NCBI GenBank assembly: GCA_963457665.1
Contig: OY735222.1
Coordinates: 43,586,543-43,650,542 of the forward strand
DNA: 64,000 nucleotides
Origin: Thysanoteuthis rhombus
Taxonomy: Eukaryota; Mollusca; Cephalopoda; Oegopsida; Thysanoteuthidae
Direction of reading: 5' to 3'
Translations under genes and position numbers: made by a program
Notes under the pieces: generated by a model
Told to the model about the DNA's origin: nothing
Seen by the model: the letters and a program-made list of their open reading frames with translations, nothing else
The model's database searches: none
In this document: positions 12,264-22,815 of the stretch, piece by piece
Position numbering within the stretch: the stretch's first letter is position 1
Layout: each line of letters opens with the position of its first letter

Positions 12264-12529
12264 TCATTATTATAATTATCTTGCTGCTGTTGTTGCTGTT
12301 GTTGTCTTTGATTTCATTTTATGTAAGTCACCAGCCGGAGACCTAAGACTGGTAACTTTGTAAATTATGACTGTATGGGTTCTAGAGAGAGAAAAAATGG
12401 GACCAATACGGACAATACAATACTTTTTAAAACATAATTCTATATATACATAAAATGATGTAAGTTGGCTGTGATACATAAATTCACATTGACAACATTT
12501 TCTGTACATCATATATTCTAGGCTTTCAA
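12264..12529. other. Spacer with GCT/GTT-rich start
   Basis: Starts with a TTGCTG repeat-like patch. The rest matches neither LINE neighbour and may be an insertion between them. Confidence 0.35.
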
Positions 12530-13640
12530 GGTGTGCTGTCGGTTAATCCACTATATCTACTAGGAGGCAAGTCTTTAACTATAACATCTGGCCTTTTTGC
12601 GTTTATAGTTCTACCCGTATGTATAGTGAGGTCCCATAATATGGTCACATCTTCTGCCCCTGTGACTGGTTCAGGCCGGTGTTCGTACCAGTTCTTGGCA
12701 TATAGGGTGTGATAATATTTGCAAATGTTCCAGTGTGGTCAATCGTTCCAGTCTTATCATTATATCTAAGATCAGAACCATTAGTATAGTTTAGTAGTAT
12801 GTTGTAGGTACGTTGTTTTAGACCCTGGGCAGCCTGTATGAAAACTGCTGTTTCGACTTTCTATCCTGTACTTCACAACTACTGATGGGTTTTTATACTG
12901 ATCTACATCAGCTCCTGTGGTACAGAAAGGGTATTGTTCATGGAGTTGTTTCCCTTTTCAGCATCCGAGTAGTTTTCATTCCCTCTTCTTTCTAACTCTC
13001 TTGGCTGCTTTGAGTCAGTCTCCGGTTTGTCTTTAACCTTGATGTTAATTTTTTCCTATACTTATTTGCCTCTTTTGTAATGGAATGTAGTTTTTGTTAC
13101 TATCGTCTTTTTTTTTTGCTGGTTCTATAATCCGGTCATTGGTGGTTAGAATGTAAGCTTGGAAACCGATGGTGGTGGTCATATATGATATTTCTAGTTG
13201 AATGAGGTCCCTGACACCCTCCTTTCTTGGCAGGTATAGTCCGTCTACATCAGCTTTGGGATGGTGCATTTTATTTGCTGTTAGCGATTTCCTAGTTTTG
13301 TGTCAGTTTTCTTTATTTCCGATAAGTTCCAGTTATGTTAAAACTATATTAGACCACATGAAAAACTAGGGAGTTGACGCTATGTATTCTATTTTTCGAG
13401 TTTAATTCTATTTTCATTATCAGTCTGATTTTTTTCTTATATTCTTTTCTCATTTTTTCTTCCATCTTATTATGTTGTATACCCTAATCTTCATTCATAC
13501 TTAGATATTTATAGCTATCTTCTTGGTCTGTCACAATCATTTTTTCCTGATGTCTCGTAGTATTTGTTGCACACTGAGTTCCGTCTTGAAGTCTAGGGCA
13601 AACAACGCCATTATGACGGTTGGCACTGGCATTCTTCTTC
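12530..13640 (-). pseudogene. Reverse transcriptase 3' half of a restriction-like-endonuclease LINE
   Basis: On the minus strand, from high to low coordinates: EDSYKYLSMNED near 13500, then MEEKMRKEYKKKIRLIMKIE and LNSKNRI. Next comes a partly shifted stretch equivalent to VVTYSFNIINW, then MHHPKADVDGLYLPRKEGVR and DLIQLEISYMTTTIGF (13045-13269). Near 12530-12720 it reads YAKNWYEHRPEPVTGAEDVT, ILWDLTIHTGRTINAKRPDV and IVKD. This is the post-palm, thumb and start of the endonuclease region of a LINE related to L1/L2 but a distinct lineage. I know these motifs from many animal LINE proteins. Frameshifts and stops make it non-functional, and the C-terminal end is missing. Confidence 0.75.
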
Positions 13641-13792
13641 TTTCATTTATTATATACAAGAGTTTTCTTCAATATACAACCAATACAGGAAACTACAAAA
13701 AAGATAGTTCATAGTTCTATAACAGGGAATATTTATATAGATGGTGCTTTGTGAAGGATGTGGACAGTGCCTGAGAGGACAATTTTTTTTAG

Positions 13793-13896
<104 letters not shown>

Positions 13897-13899
13897 CAC

Positions 13900-14170
13900 T
13901 CAATGGTTGCGCAGAGACAGCCACGTTTATGATCTGCTAGGTCTTCTTTCCCTCGTTTATGACTCTCCTCTTGGGGCCCAGTTTTTTATACCGAGGTCTC
14001 AAATTATTTCACGTTTTATTAACCACGGAAACCTCTGGTTTGTAGTGACACTTTTTGTTTCCATGGTCAGAATCAAGAGCAAAATCCCCTGTCTGCGAAT
14101 CAACCTGCTCTGTCATACCTGTTCTTATAGTTTCTTTGAGCTAGCTTGCATTCACTCATGATCTGATTTA
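13900..14170 (-). mobile_element. Possible decayed LINE coding remnant
   Basis: The minus strand holds NQIMSECKLAQRNYKNRYDR, which resembles a LAQKEYKxRHD motif in LINE proteins of the neighbouring type, then about 55 largely open codons ending at the ATT tract. It is a short, degenerate match, so the call is tentative. Confidence 0.35.
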
Positions 14171-14316
14171 GATTATTGTCAAATAGCAATCGTTTGCATA
14201 GTTCCCGGTCGATCAATCTTCCTACTCAGTCATGCTCAGTCACTGAAGTAACTTGCTGCATTGGTTTATTATTTGGTTGATCGCCTCACGATACAAAGTA
14301 ATAATAACATGTTTGC

Positions 14317-14317
<1 letters not shown>

Positions 14318-14389
<72 letters not shown>
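14318..14389. repeat. (ATT)n tract, LINE tail
   Basis: About 24 ATT units next to copy L3. Confidence 0.95.
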
Positions 14390-14830
14390 GCATTTTCAAA
14401 TTAGTTGGCCGGGTGTCACCTCTGGGGACTGACTAACAGCAAGTCTTCTCAAGTCTCAAACCTCTCTTGATACTCTCATTCTTCACTGCAGTGCTGTGGA
14501 TTATTGTTTCACACCAGTTACCTGGTTGTCCAAGCCTCTTCTAATATCGCCTTCACCTGTGATTGTGGTGCTGTGGTTTGTACCGCCTTCACCATGCCTT
14601 TTTTCTCGCCTGTTAGGCCATTGCTGACAGCTGAAGGTTTTGTAAGTCTCACATTTCCAGTACTCTCCTCGATATTCGTGCTGACCCCAGTAATGCCGTG
14701 GACTGTATCCACAGTCTTGTTTTCAGTGTGTTTTGTACGGTTCTGAATGCGCACTCTATAACTGGCATCACCCAGACTTCTATGTTCAACGCGTTCTACA
14801 GTCCCCTTGGCAGGTCCTTGTTGTTGTTGT
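14390..14830 (-). mobile_element. Restriction-like-endonuclease LINE 3' fragment (copy L3)
   Basis: Matches L1 and L2 in order. A 3' unit (ACTAACAGCAAGTCTTCTCA at about 14430) and a second CACACCAGTTACCTGG unit near 14508 are followed by the segment encoding the LLGTA..ILRKVLE end near 14640-14700 and the VIVGA-like part near 14760. It is more diverged than L1 and L2, with many stops. Confidence 0.6.
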
Positions 14831-14884
14831 TGTTGCTATCCTCATCATAGCCACTACCACCACCATTTCAATGACTCCACAGCA

Positions 14885-15003
14885 ATAGTGTGGTTTACAG
14901 ATCCACACCAGTTGGCCGATGGTCATTGCTGAAGGCTGAGTGACAGTAAGTCTCTGCAGGTCTTCAACCCTGTCACATCAGTGTTGTAGTTCACACCTCC
15001 AAT
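14885..15003 (-). mobile_element. Restriction-like-endonuclease LINE 3' unit (copy L4)
   Basis: One CACACCAGTTGGCCGATGGT unit followed by GAAGGCTGAGTGACAGTAAG, as in the L1 3' region. No coding part and no adjacent tail on the expected side. Confidence 0.55.
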
Positions 15004-15036
15004 ACCATTAAGGTGTTGTTGTTGTTTCTTTAACAA

Positions 15037-15037
<1 letters not shown>

Positions 15038-15092
<55 letters not shown>
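15038..15092. repeat. (ATT)n microsatellite
   Basis: About 18 units. Confidence 0.95.
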
Positions 15093-15093
<1 letters not shown>

Positions 15094-15274
15094 TGTTCTG
15101 CTGTTTTATTGGCATGATGACTGCTGCTCCACTTATTGTTATCTCTGTTGCAATTGTTGAGGTTATTGTCTTTATAATTATCAACAATATCACTAATTGT
15201 CTTTTTATTTTTATTTTCTTTGTTAGCGAAGCAGGAGTTAATTATAGTTCTCTGTCTCGTCGCCATTGCAGCTC

Positions 15275-15416
15275 AGCAAAAAAATGGTTCCAGTTTGACG
15301 AACGAAGAGACAAATTAGCTGACTTCGAAGACGAAGAGGGTGTGTTGGTGATCCACGTGGAAAGAGGAGAAAAACTGATGTCCCCCACCTCCTCCTCCTC
15401 TGCCCCCCATCCCTGA
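15275..15416 (+). CDS. Candidate coding exon (weak)
   Basis: After a pyrimidine-rich run ending in CGCCATTGCAG the sequence reads KKWFQFDERRDKLADFEDEE, then GVLVIHVERGEKLMSP, with a stop at 15414. The acidic composition and balanced codons differ from nearby low-complexity frames. No family was recognised and no partner exon was found. It lies just before a minus-strand copy of dispersed repeat E. Confidence 0.18.
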
Positions 15417-15449
15417 AGAACAAAAACAGATCTGGTTAGTAACTCAATA

Positions 15450-15830
15450 GAGATTGTCACGTGACCAACGTCTTCTTGGCTGCATACCGTGCTCGAAGTG
15501 ATCAATTAGAAAGAAAAAATGTTGAAAAAAGGGTGATAAATGAATGATTCTTTTCTGACCTTTTGCTGGACAGTGATCACCAAAAAGTGCAAATCAAAAA
15601 AAAGCAAACGTTGCTGAACACAGAACAAAGGAGAATGTAGCAAAAACTTACATTATAAACCTTCCCCCCGAAATCGTAGTTCCTGTATTGGGGTTAAAAA
15701 AAAATATCCCCTTGAGATAATAAAGTTTTTCAGCTCTCTTGATTTTTTTGGTACAATCTCTACGTTCCATACTTACATGGATAGCCAGCCAGCAAGACCC
15801 ACTTGGAAACTGGAGAAAAACCATGTTGAT
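15450..15830 (-). repeat. Dispersed repeat family E, copy 2
   Basis: Reverse complement of the 6940-7345 sequence. Shared blocks are GGTATGCAGCCAAGAAGACG with TTGGTCACGTGAC, GATCA, AAAAAGTGCAAATC and AATGTAAGTTTTTGCT, then AACCCCAATACAGG. It extends past the other copies into GTTGACAGTTTTTGTCGACG. Confidence 0.55.
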
Positions 15831-15854
15831 GTTGACAGTTTTTGTCGACGGTCA

Positions 15855-15930
15855 CTAATGGCTGAGGCAACAGAATATGCCATCTCCGCAGTGTGAACGA
15901 AAAGAGGAGGTTCGAACCGACATGCACGAG
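15855..15930 (+). mobile_element. Possible tRNA-like SINE remnant
   Basis: TGGCTGAGGCAACAGAAT resembles a box A and GGAGGTTCGAACCGAC at 15908-15923 is a near-perfect box B, about 50 bp apart. No acceptor stem or second copy was seen. Confidence 0.25.
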
Positions 15931-15931
15931 A

Positions 15932-16690
15932 GAAACGCGTCAAGTCACGTGACCAGTGTTTCTGAAAACAGGCAAATTGATAACGTTTTCAAACGCGTAA
16001 TTTTATAAAGAATCAAGAAAAATTCTCTTTCAAAAGAATTAAAAGAAATTTAAAAGTGAAAGACGCTCAAAGAATAATTCGATGATTTTTTTTTTTTTTC
16101 AAATTTTTTTCTAAAGAAACTGAGGGAAATATTTAGAACGAGAGAAAAAAAAATTTTTTCCTTCCTTTTTAAAAAATATGGCCGTGCAAGTGGTAATGTC
16201 GGAGGTGTGGTCGCTGACGATAAAGAAGATCTGAGGAAAGAGAGAAAGAAATTAAATCTATTAAAAAGATGCATTGAAGCTTGCAACTGACGAAAAAAAA
16301 AAAACGTCTAAATACACACACGAATAAAAACGTATAAAAGGCAGCCGATAACTAGATTGTAAATATGCAGATGGTATTTTCTAGAATAATCAGTGACGTC
16401 AGTGCGAACTACTCTTCCTTTTCACCGCCATTTTTACTATTTCTTAGATTTTCGTTGCTATATCATCGGCCATTTTGTTTTCCTATCCCTTTCAACATTG
16501 AGTTTTTTTTCGTTTTTTCTCTACGTTTTTTTTTTTTCATAATTTGTTTTACAATGCTTTTTTAGGAATTTTTCTTCCTTACAATTTAATTTTTACATGT
16601 TTTTTTTATGTTAATATCCACATAATTTAGATTTTTCTCCTTTATAATTCACTTTGTGTTGTTTTCCCGATATTTTGTTCTTTTGCAAGC
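15932..16690. other. Unannotated AT-rich sequence
   Basis: A-rich and T-rich patches; short open frames only. A CACGTGAC-containing patch near 15955 is the only notable motif. Confidence 0.4.
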
Positions 16691-16694
16691 GTAC

Positions 16695-17338
<644 letters not shown>

Positions 17339-17371
<33 letters not shown>

Positions 17372-17372
17372 A

Positions 17373-17403
<31 letters not shown>

Positions 17404-17404
17404 A
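17339..17404. repeat. (TA)n(TG)n microsatellite
   Basis: TA units pass into TG units and abut the 3' end of the minus-strand SINE at 17405. Confidence 0.96.
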
Positions 17405-17610
17405 TTATTGCACCTTCCACAGACAGCTGTTTCGTTGTATACGACTCTTTGGTGTGACTATAGACTATCCAGTATCCCATCCAGTACCACGAGGCAGGAT
17501 CGAAACCTTCGCTTCAGACTCCTCTGCCCACGTAACTGGACGGTCAGTAAAGTTGAATACAAGCAATATATTTATTCATGCATATATTCCCTATCCACCA
17601 GAGTGCTCTA
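17405..17610 (-). mobile_element. tRNA-derived SINE, family A copy 3
   Basis: On the minus strand it contains GGTTTCGATCCTGCCTCGTG (box B at 17496-17507), then ATACTGGATAGTCTATAGTC and AAACAGCTGTCTGTGGAAGG, matching copy 1. The upstream part shares GAGCACTCTGGTGGATAGGG with copy 2. The A box is weaker (GGCAGAGGAGTCTGAAG). The 3' end meets a TG/TA microsatellite, as in copy 2. Confidence 0.72.
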
Positions 17611-17664
17611 TTCCTATGTTTGAAGAGCATTGCATAAGCTTACTATGAACGAGTTACCTCACTC

Positions 17665-17668
<4 letters not shown>

Positions 17669-17734
<66 letters not shown>
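17669..17734. repeat. (TA)n microsatellite
   Basis: About 33 TA units. Confidence 0.98.
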
Positions 17735-17736
<2 letters not shown>

Positions 17737-17829
17737 AAAGAAATAGAGTCTAAAAAAAAGGTAGGCTGTGTTCGTGTAAAAGGAAGCTGTCATCTAAATA
17801 AGAAGATGGGTACTAAGAGAGAGAGAGAG

Positions 17830-18150
17830 AAAATAAAATTATTTTTTACGTCACACTACGTCATAATATTCCTTTTTTTTTTTAAATTAATTCTCAAGAC
17901 GGAGGCAACGAAAGAAATAAATTAATTATATTGCATTTCAGACGATACTTTTTCCCTTTCAGTTTTTTCTTTGATGTGGTGGTGTTTATCCTTGTTTCGG
18001 GTATTTTAATGGGAATTAACTTGAAAAATCGATTGGAAACAAATATTTTAAAATATTATTAATACTCTCATTACAGAAACAAATGATAATAAATGGAGCC
18101 GAATGCTTTCAAACATTGCACATACAACGACGCAGTATTTGAATGGAGTT
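17830..18150 (+). repeat. Dispersed repeat family F, copy 1
   Basis: Collinear with 29236-29630. Shared blocks are TCACACTACGTCATAATATT, AATTCTCAAG, TATTTTAATGGGAATTAACT and ACAACGACGCAGTATTTGAA. Both copies follow a GAGAGA-type patch. No coding content is evident. Confidence 0.55.
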
Positions 18151-18273
18151 TGTTATTTTTCTTGTTTTATCTAGGGAATTGATTTTTAAAACGGGAATAA
18201 TGTGGCGTAGTTTGACGCAAAAAAAAAGAAAATAAAATTCCTCTCTCCTTCCCCACGCTCTATTTCGTATAAT

Positions 18274-18277
<4 letters not shown>

Positions 18278-18342
<65 letters not shown>

Positions 18343-18365
18343 ATCTCTCTCTCTCTCTCTCTCTT
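18278..18365. repeat. (CT)n microsatellite
   Basis: About 42 CT units with a single TTAT interruption. Confidence 0.98.
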
Positions 18366-18569
18366 TCATTACCCCCACCTCTTATCAAGATAGTAGCTTG
18401 CTTTCTTGTTAGGAACTCTTTTTATATCTCTTTACTCACTCACTATTCGGGTCACTTGATTCCTTACAAAAGTCGTTAAACGATTTAAATCTGGTTTTGA
18501 GATCCTGTGACCAACTAAAGTCGTACTTAACGATTTAAGTGAGAGAAAATGAGACAATAACAGGCTGGC

Positions 18570-18740
18570 TATCTATGTATGTGTCACGTATACGAGCCGC
18601 ACCTATTGAGCTAAAGGACTGAAAATTCGAACATTCGCCCCATATCATGTCAAAAATAACATTTTTTAAAAACTTTTTTAAAATCCCGACCCCTAAATAT
18701 TTTTTTCAAAGGGGGGGGGACAATGTAAGTTTATACAAAA
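18570..18740 (+). repeat. Dispersed repeat family E, partial copy
   Basis: Shares the 5' blocks of the family: GAGCTAAAGGACTGAAAATT, AAAATCCCGACCCCTAAA, a run of nine G, and CAATGTAAGTTT. The 3' half is missing. Confidence 0.5.
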
Positions 18741-19130
18741 TAGGTCTCTTCAAAAGTACCGTGTGACACTGTTTGAACTAATACCATACGCGTTTGCTGA
18801 CAACAACGTTTACAATGCTTGATGTCTCCCAATCCACCACTGAGACCTCTGTGTATTAAGGAGCCACACCCAGAAGTGAGAGAGTTTCATAAGTATTGCT
18901 TTGCTCTTAACCAGTCTGACAGAGATTTCTCCATAGTTACAATGGATCAGGCCCATGAACAAAATAAGGCTGTCATTAAAGGGAATATGAGAACAGTTTG
19001 GCTAACGAAAGGTCAGTTATTACTGAGATGATGAATGGTCGTAGGTCCAGAGGTTAACTGTCAGCAAACTATGAATCTGTGTTAGGGGCCAAAGATGTGA
19101 GAAAATAGGTTGCCATCATGATGAACAAAT

Positions 19131-19583
19131 CATCATCATCATCATCAATTTTTCAACGTCCATTGTTGGACATAGACCTTCGCGAGGATTCGCCACATTT
19201 CTCTATCATGAGCGTCGAAGAGCCAGTTTTTTTCAAAATTTTTTTCTAAATTCGTCCCGTTCATCCCTCCATCTTGTATTCTGTCGGCCTAAGTTTCGCA
19301 TGTGATCTCTGGAGATCCATGTTATAAGTTGTGATGTCCATCGGTTGTCTGTCATTCTTGCAACAGGGCCTGCCCATTGCCATTTAAGTTTTTTTAGTAG
19401 TTTCTATGATGTCACTGACACCTTTTTTTTGCCTGATATATTGTGCTGTCTTGTGATCTTTCCATATAAGGTTGAGCATGATTCTCTCACGTGCACGTTG
19501 CATAATTCTGAGTTTGTAGGTCTGTCTCTTGGTTAGGTTCCATGTTTCAGCGCCATAAGTGACTATTGGTTGTATACTCTTAT
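19131..19583 (-). mobile_element. RTE-like LINE 3' fragment (copy 5), inserted in the decayed gene
   Basis: Begins with an ATC repeat (the tail, 19131-19146) and continues with the antisense of the family C-terminus: CAACGTCCATTGTTGGACAT, CATGTTTCAGCGCCATAAGT. Coding remains of the surrounding gene resume right after it at about 19584, so it split that gene. Confidence 0.75.
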
Positions 19584-19829
19584 TTTACGAAATAGTAGCA
19601 GCTCAAAAAGCATTTCTCGCATGTGGAATAGCTTACTTTGGAGATGCGGGGAACGGAGACTCCTTTGCAGAAGAAACAAGAAGTCTTCTTGTGTTAGACA
19701 CGAACGACATCGCTGATTCGTGTGCAAATGAACTGATAGCAGTTCACTAACGAGGCAAACAACAGTTCAAGTCATCCATAGCAGATATTCAGAGCGGTGA
19801 CTGCTCTTTCTACGAACCAATCAAGAAAA

Positions 19830-20118
19830 ATACGTGTCTTGAGCGATCTCAACTACATTTGCTAAGCTAAATCAACGGTAGAATCTTTCACATTCCTTGT
19901 AGGGGCTTCCAAGAATTGTTTTCGGTTTATATTTCCTTCATCGTTTCTCCATCGCCTAGTCTTTTTGCCAAGTATCTTTTCAAATCCTGGTGGTCTGCAG
20001 TTGGCTTTTCAACTTCGCCCCAACACTATTTTTGATTGCCGTAGTATTAAACTACGTTTGTTAGCCACTGACTTAATTTCAATTTGTTGCGAATACTTAT
20101 ATTATCACACACTTTCTT
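19830..20118. repeat. Local repeat R, first location
   Basis: Starts at TACGTGTCTTGAGCGATCTC and ends near TATATTATCA. The same sequence is found at 20961-21008 (first about 45 bp) plus 21431-21690 (the rest). It interrupts the decayed gene between the YEPIKKN and KELKDDYQLF segments. Confidence 0.65.
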
Positions 20119-20960
20119 CAAACTAAAACTAGGTCTCATCGAAACAAACTCCAAAATAAAGGAATTGAAGGATGATTACCAACTCTTTCAGTCTGTGTGA
20201 CTTGCAAGATTCTTCATGCATGAGAACTAATTAGTTGTCACTTCTCTCTATGATTGGGGAAAACTAGACACTAGTACCAAAACACAGCTGTTTGCTTTAC
20301 TATAAGTCAGACTGACATTACCCGAGAAAAAATCCTGAATCAAATGTTTTCATACGGTGAATTCGTTGCGATCACAGTCAATTAAATACGTTTGATGAAT
20401 ATGCAATAAATGACATATTTCCCAGAACAGAGACATACACCAATGCATACAGACATTTTGTTTGATGTTTACTGGTAATTCAGTCTGAGGTAAGGTCGGA
20501 ATGTGGAACAGTGACCAGGCAAAGTCAATTGAGCTTGCATAGTTTTTTAAGAAATAAAAACAGCCACGGGAATGGTAATAGCCAATATAATCATTGTAAA
20601 ATAAAGGAAAACGCTATTAGTGACCAAGAACCTAACCTACATGCAATGTTGCATTAAGTCATTAAGAGGCAGATATATTTTCTTACGTGTCCGGTATGCA
20701 GTGAATGAGGCACACAAATCCACGGTGTTCGTTGCCAATGCCACAGACATTGTAGACATACCCACTTCTGCTATGACATCTCTGTAGCAACGAAGCCTTA
20801 AGATTTTAGACAAAGGAGAGCAGACAAGATGGATTCAGACACACGAGGTGTTTATGGCAATAGGACCAGAGAGATGAAATACTTTCTTTCATTGCTTCAG
20901 AAGCTGTGATATTTTGTCAGTCTTCGATGGCAAATTAAAGAAGACTGCCAGGTAAGCATG

Positions 20961-21690
20961 ATACGTGTCTCGAGCGGTCTCAACTACAATTGCCAAGCTA
21001 AACTAACGCTCCACCTTGGTGGGGTATATCGACCTTCAAGCTTAGGAGAAATTCGTGACATTAATGTATGATAGATCCAGCGATATCACAATTGTAAACA
21101 AGGCAATGTTTGATCTCTTTGCCTGGAAGTGAAGCCCATATAACACGACCCAAACCAACTCAGGGATCACTCTAAAAGCGTGCCAAACGTGCCCTGCGCG
21201 ATGCCAGAGATGTGTCAGGACAGGAATGGATGCGACAGCCACAAATACAGGGCCCGTCTGACTAGGGATGGATTAAACAAAACGAGGAGTGGTTAAATTT
21301 TTGGACTATTCTAGCTCCTAATGAAGAGGATTCTTGGGATTTGGCTAAACGTGGATACACCAAGGCATGTACTAGAAATTGTAAGTTCTCCAGGTGAAGA
21401 CTCGGTTGCAAATGACTATGTAGTTGTTCTCGGTTGAAACTTTTACATTCCTTGTAGAGGCTCCCCAGAATTGTTTTCTTTTTTGTTTCCTCATCACTCA
21501 GTCTTTATCCTGCAAATTTAGTTATTTTAGTTTCCAAGTATCTTTTCGAATCCTGGTGATCTGCGGTTGACTTTTCAACCTCGTCCCCAACGCTATTTTT
21601 GATTGCCTTATTATTAAACTAAGTTTGTTTACCACTGACTTAATTTCTGTGTGTTGCTAATACTTATGTTATCATTCACTTAGGGATTAA
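20961..21690. repeat. Local repeat R, second location, split
   Basis: The 5' part (TACGTGTCTCGAGCGGTCTC, 20961-21008) and 3' part (ACATTCCTTGTAGAGGCTCC onward, 21431-21690) match the first location. Between them lie about 420 bp carrying the C-terminal coding remains of the decayed gene. Confidence 0.6.
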
Positions 21691-22469
21691 ATTATCACTA
21701 TATGTTGTTTGCAATGACAGAATTGGTTTTAGTATGACTGAGAATGGCCGCCATTTTGAAGTTTCAAGTGTTTAGGGCCATTTTGTTGTCACGTGACCCG
21801 TGAAGTGTGTTCATGCCTTATACCAGCAACTGTACGATTATGTTACTTCACTATACTCAATAACGCAGGTTTGCTACGATAAAATTGACAAATTTTACTG
21901 ACATATGATGGAATTCCGTTTTTCTTTCCAAGTGACGAAACGAGAAATCCATGGTGGTTGATGGTGATTTTACTCCTCGCTCGATTTTGTCTCTCAAAAT
22001 AGCATTCGTTCTAGAATGACACTTTGATTACTACAGTTGCAAAAGATTGCATAAATGGATTCAGTGTTTATGATTTAAACTGTTTCTTTCTTTAAACAAA
22101 ATGGATGGATCTTGGGGTTCTTTATGTGTCCTATAACGATCGTTCGCTTGTGTTATATTTACATGAATGATTCCTCAAAATTTACTACAGCAGACTAGCT
22201 ATGCATAGACCTAAAACATATGTAATTTTCATAATGAAAAGTATAAATTTTGATCAATTCTGTTCGTTATCAACTGCTACCTTAGTGCAATGGACCGCAA
22301 CCTCATCTTATACGCAGATTCTCTCATATAGTGAGTTCAATCCTTGCTGGAATCTTTTATTATTTTTTGTTCAATGAACTAAACTTAGTGAATAGCAAAG
22401 CTGAAGCAACAAACTCAAATCACTTTCTACTGTTTTGGACTTCTTACCGTGTTGTAATAGATGTAGAAG
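21691..22469. other. Unannotated sequence
   Basis: Includes GTCACGTGACC near 21791. No repeat or coding match was recognised. Confidence 0.4.
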
Positions 22470-22815
22470 GTCATTGACCATTACTTCTGTCTTCAAATTT
22501 AGATCCCTTCCAAGTGACTGTTTTTTCTCATCCCCATCCCAATAAGGCTTTTAGTGATAGGGTTCAATTTTCAATAAAAATCTTTGCAAAATTGATCCCC
22601 CTCTTTGTGTCTGGCAACATGAATGTATGGTTTTTGTTTGTTTTTTTTTAATTCAGATTTTTAGTGATCCGACAAAAAGCAAAAAAATGTGACTTATTAA
22701 TAGATCACACTTTGCCAAATTCTTTTTATTAGATCGACCCCAACCCAAAAAGGCATGCTGCCGAAAGACATCGGTCACATGAAGGTTTATGTTGAATGAC
22801 TAACCAGACTTACTT
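22470..22815 (+). repeat. Dispersed repeat family E, copy 3
   Basis: Shared blocks are TTAGTGATCCGACAAAAAGC, TAGATCGACCCCAACCC, AAAGGCATGCTGCCGAAAGA and CATCGGTCACATGAAGG, collinear with 7200-7345. Confidence 0.6.

Larger units (their letters stand above)
18785..21432 (+). pseudogene. Decayed large multi-domain protein gene of a repetitive animal family
   Basis: Ordered fragments of one protein lie on the plus strand, with stops and frame changes. 18785: FADNNVYNA then CLPIH. 18819-19031: PHPEVREFHKYCFALNQSDR, then DFSIVTMDQAHEQNKAVIKG. Two adjacent TGA codons at 19029-19034 replace an expected Arg-Trp, then MVVGPEV. About 19600-19830: FAEETRSLLVLDTNDIADS and YEPIKKN. 20150-20270: KELKDDYQLF, FFMHEN, DWGKLDTSTKTQL. 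20385: TFDEYAINDIFP. 20680-20775: VFVANATDIVDIPTSAM. 20895-20950: FHCFRSCDILSVFDGKLKKT. 21052-21112: FVTLMYDRSSDITIVNKAMF. 21350-21430: a Cys-rich end, KACTRNCKF then GCK and LCSC. I recall the same order of motifs (DQAHEQNNA..., LLVLDT, HENQ, DTDIVV, FHALTGCDT, ERFVVLMYDRTS, CKC) in uncharacterised multi-copy invertebrate proteins. The function is unknown. An RTE copy interrupts it at 19131-19583. Confidence 0.7.
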
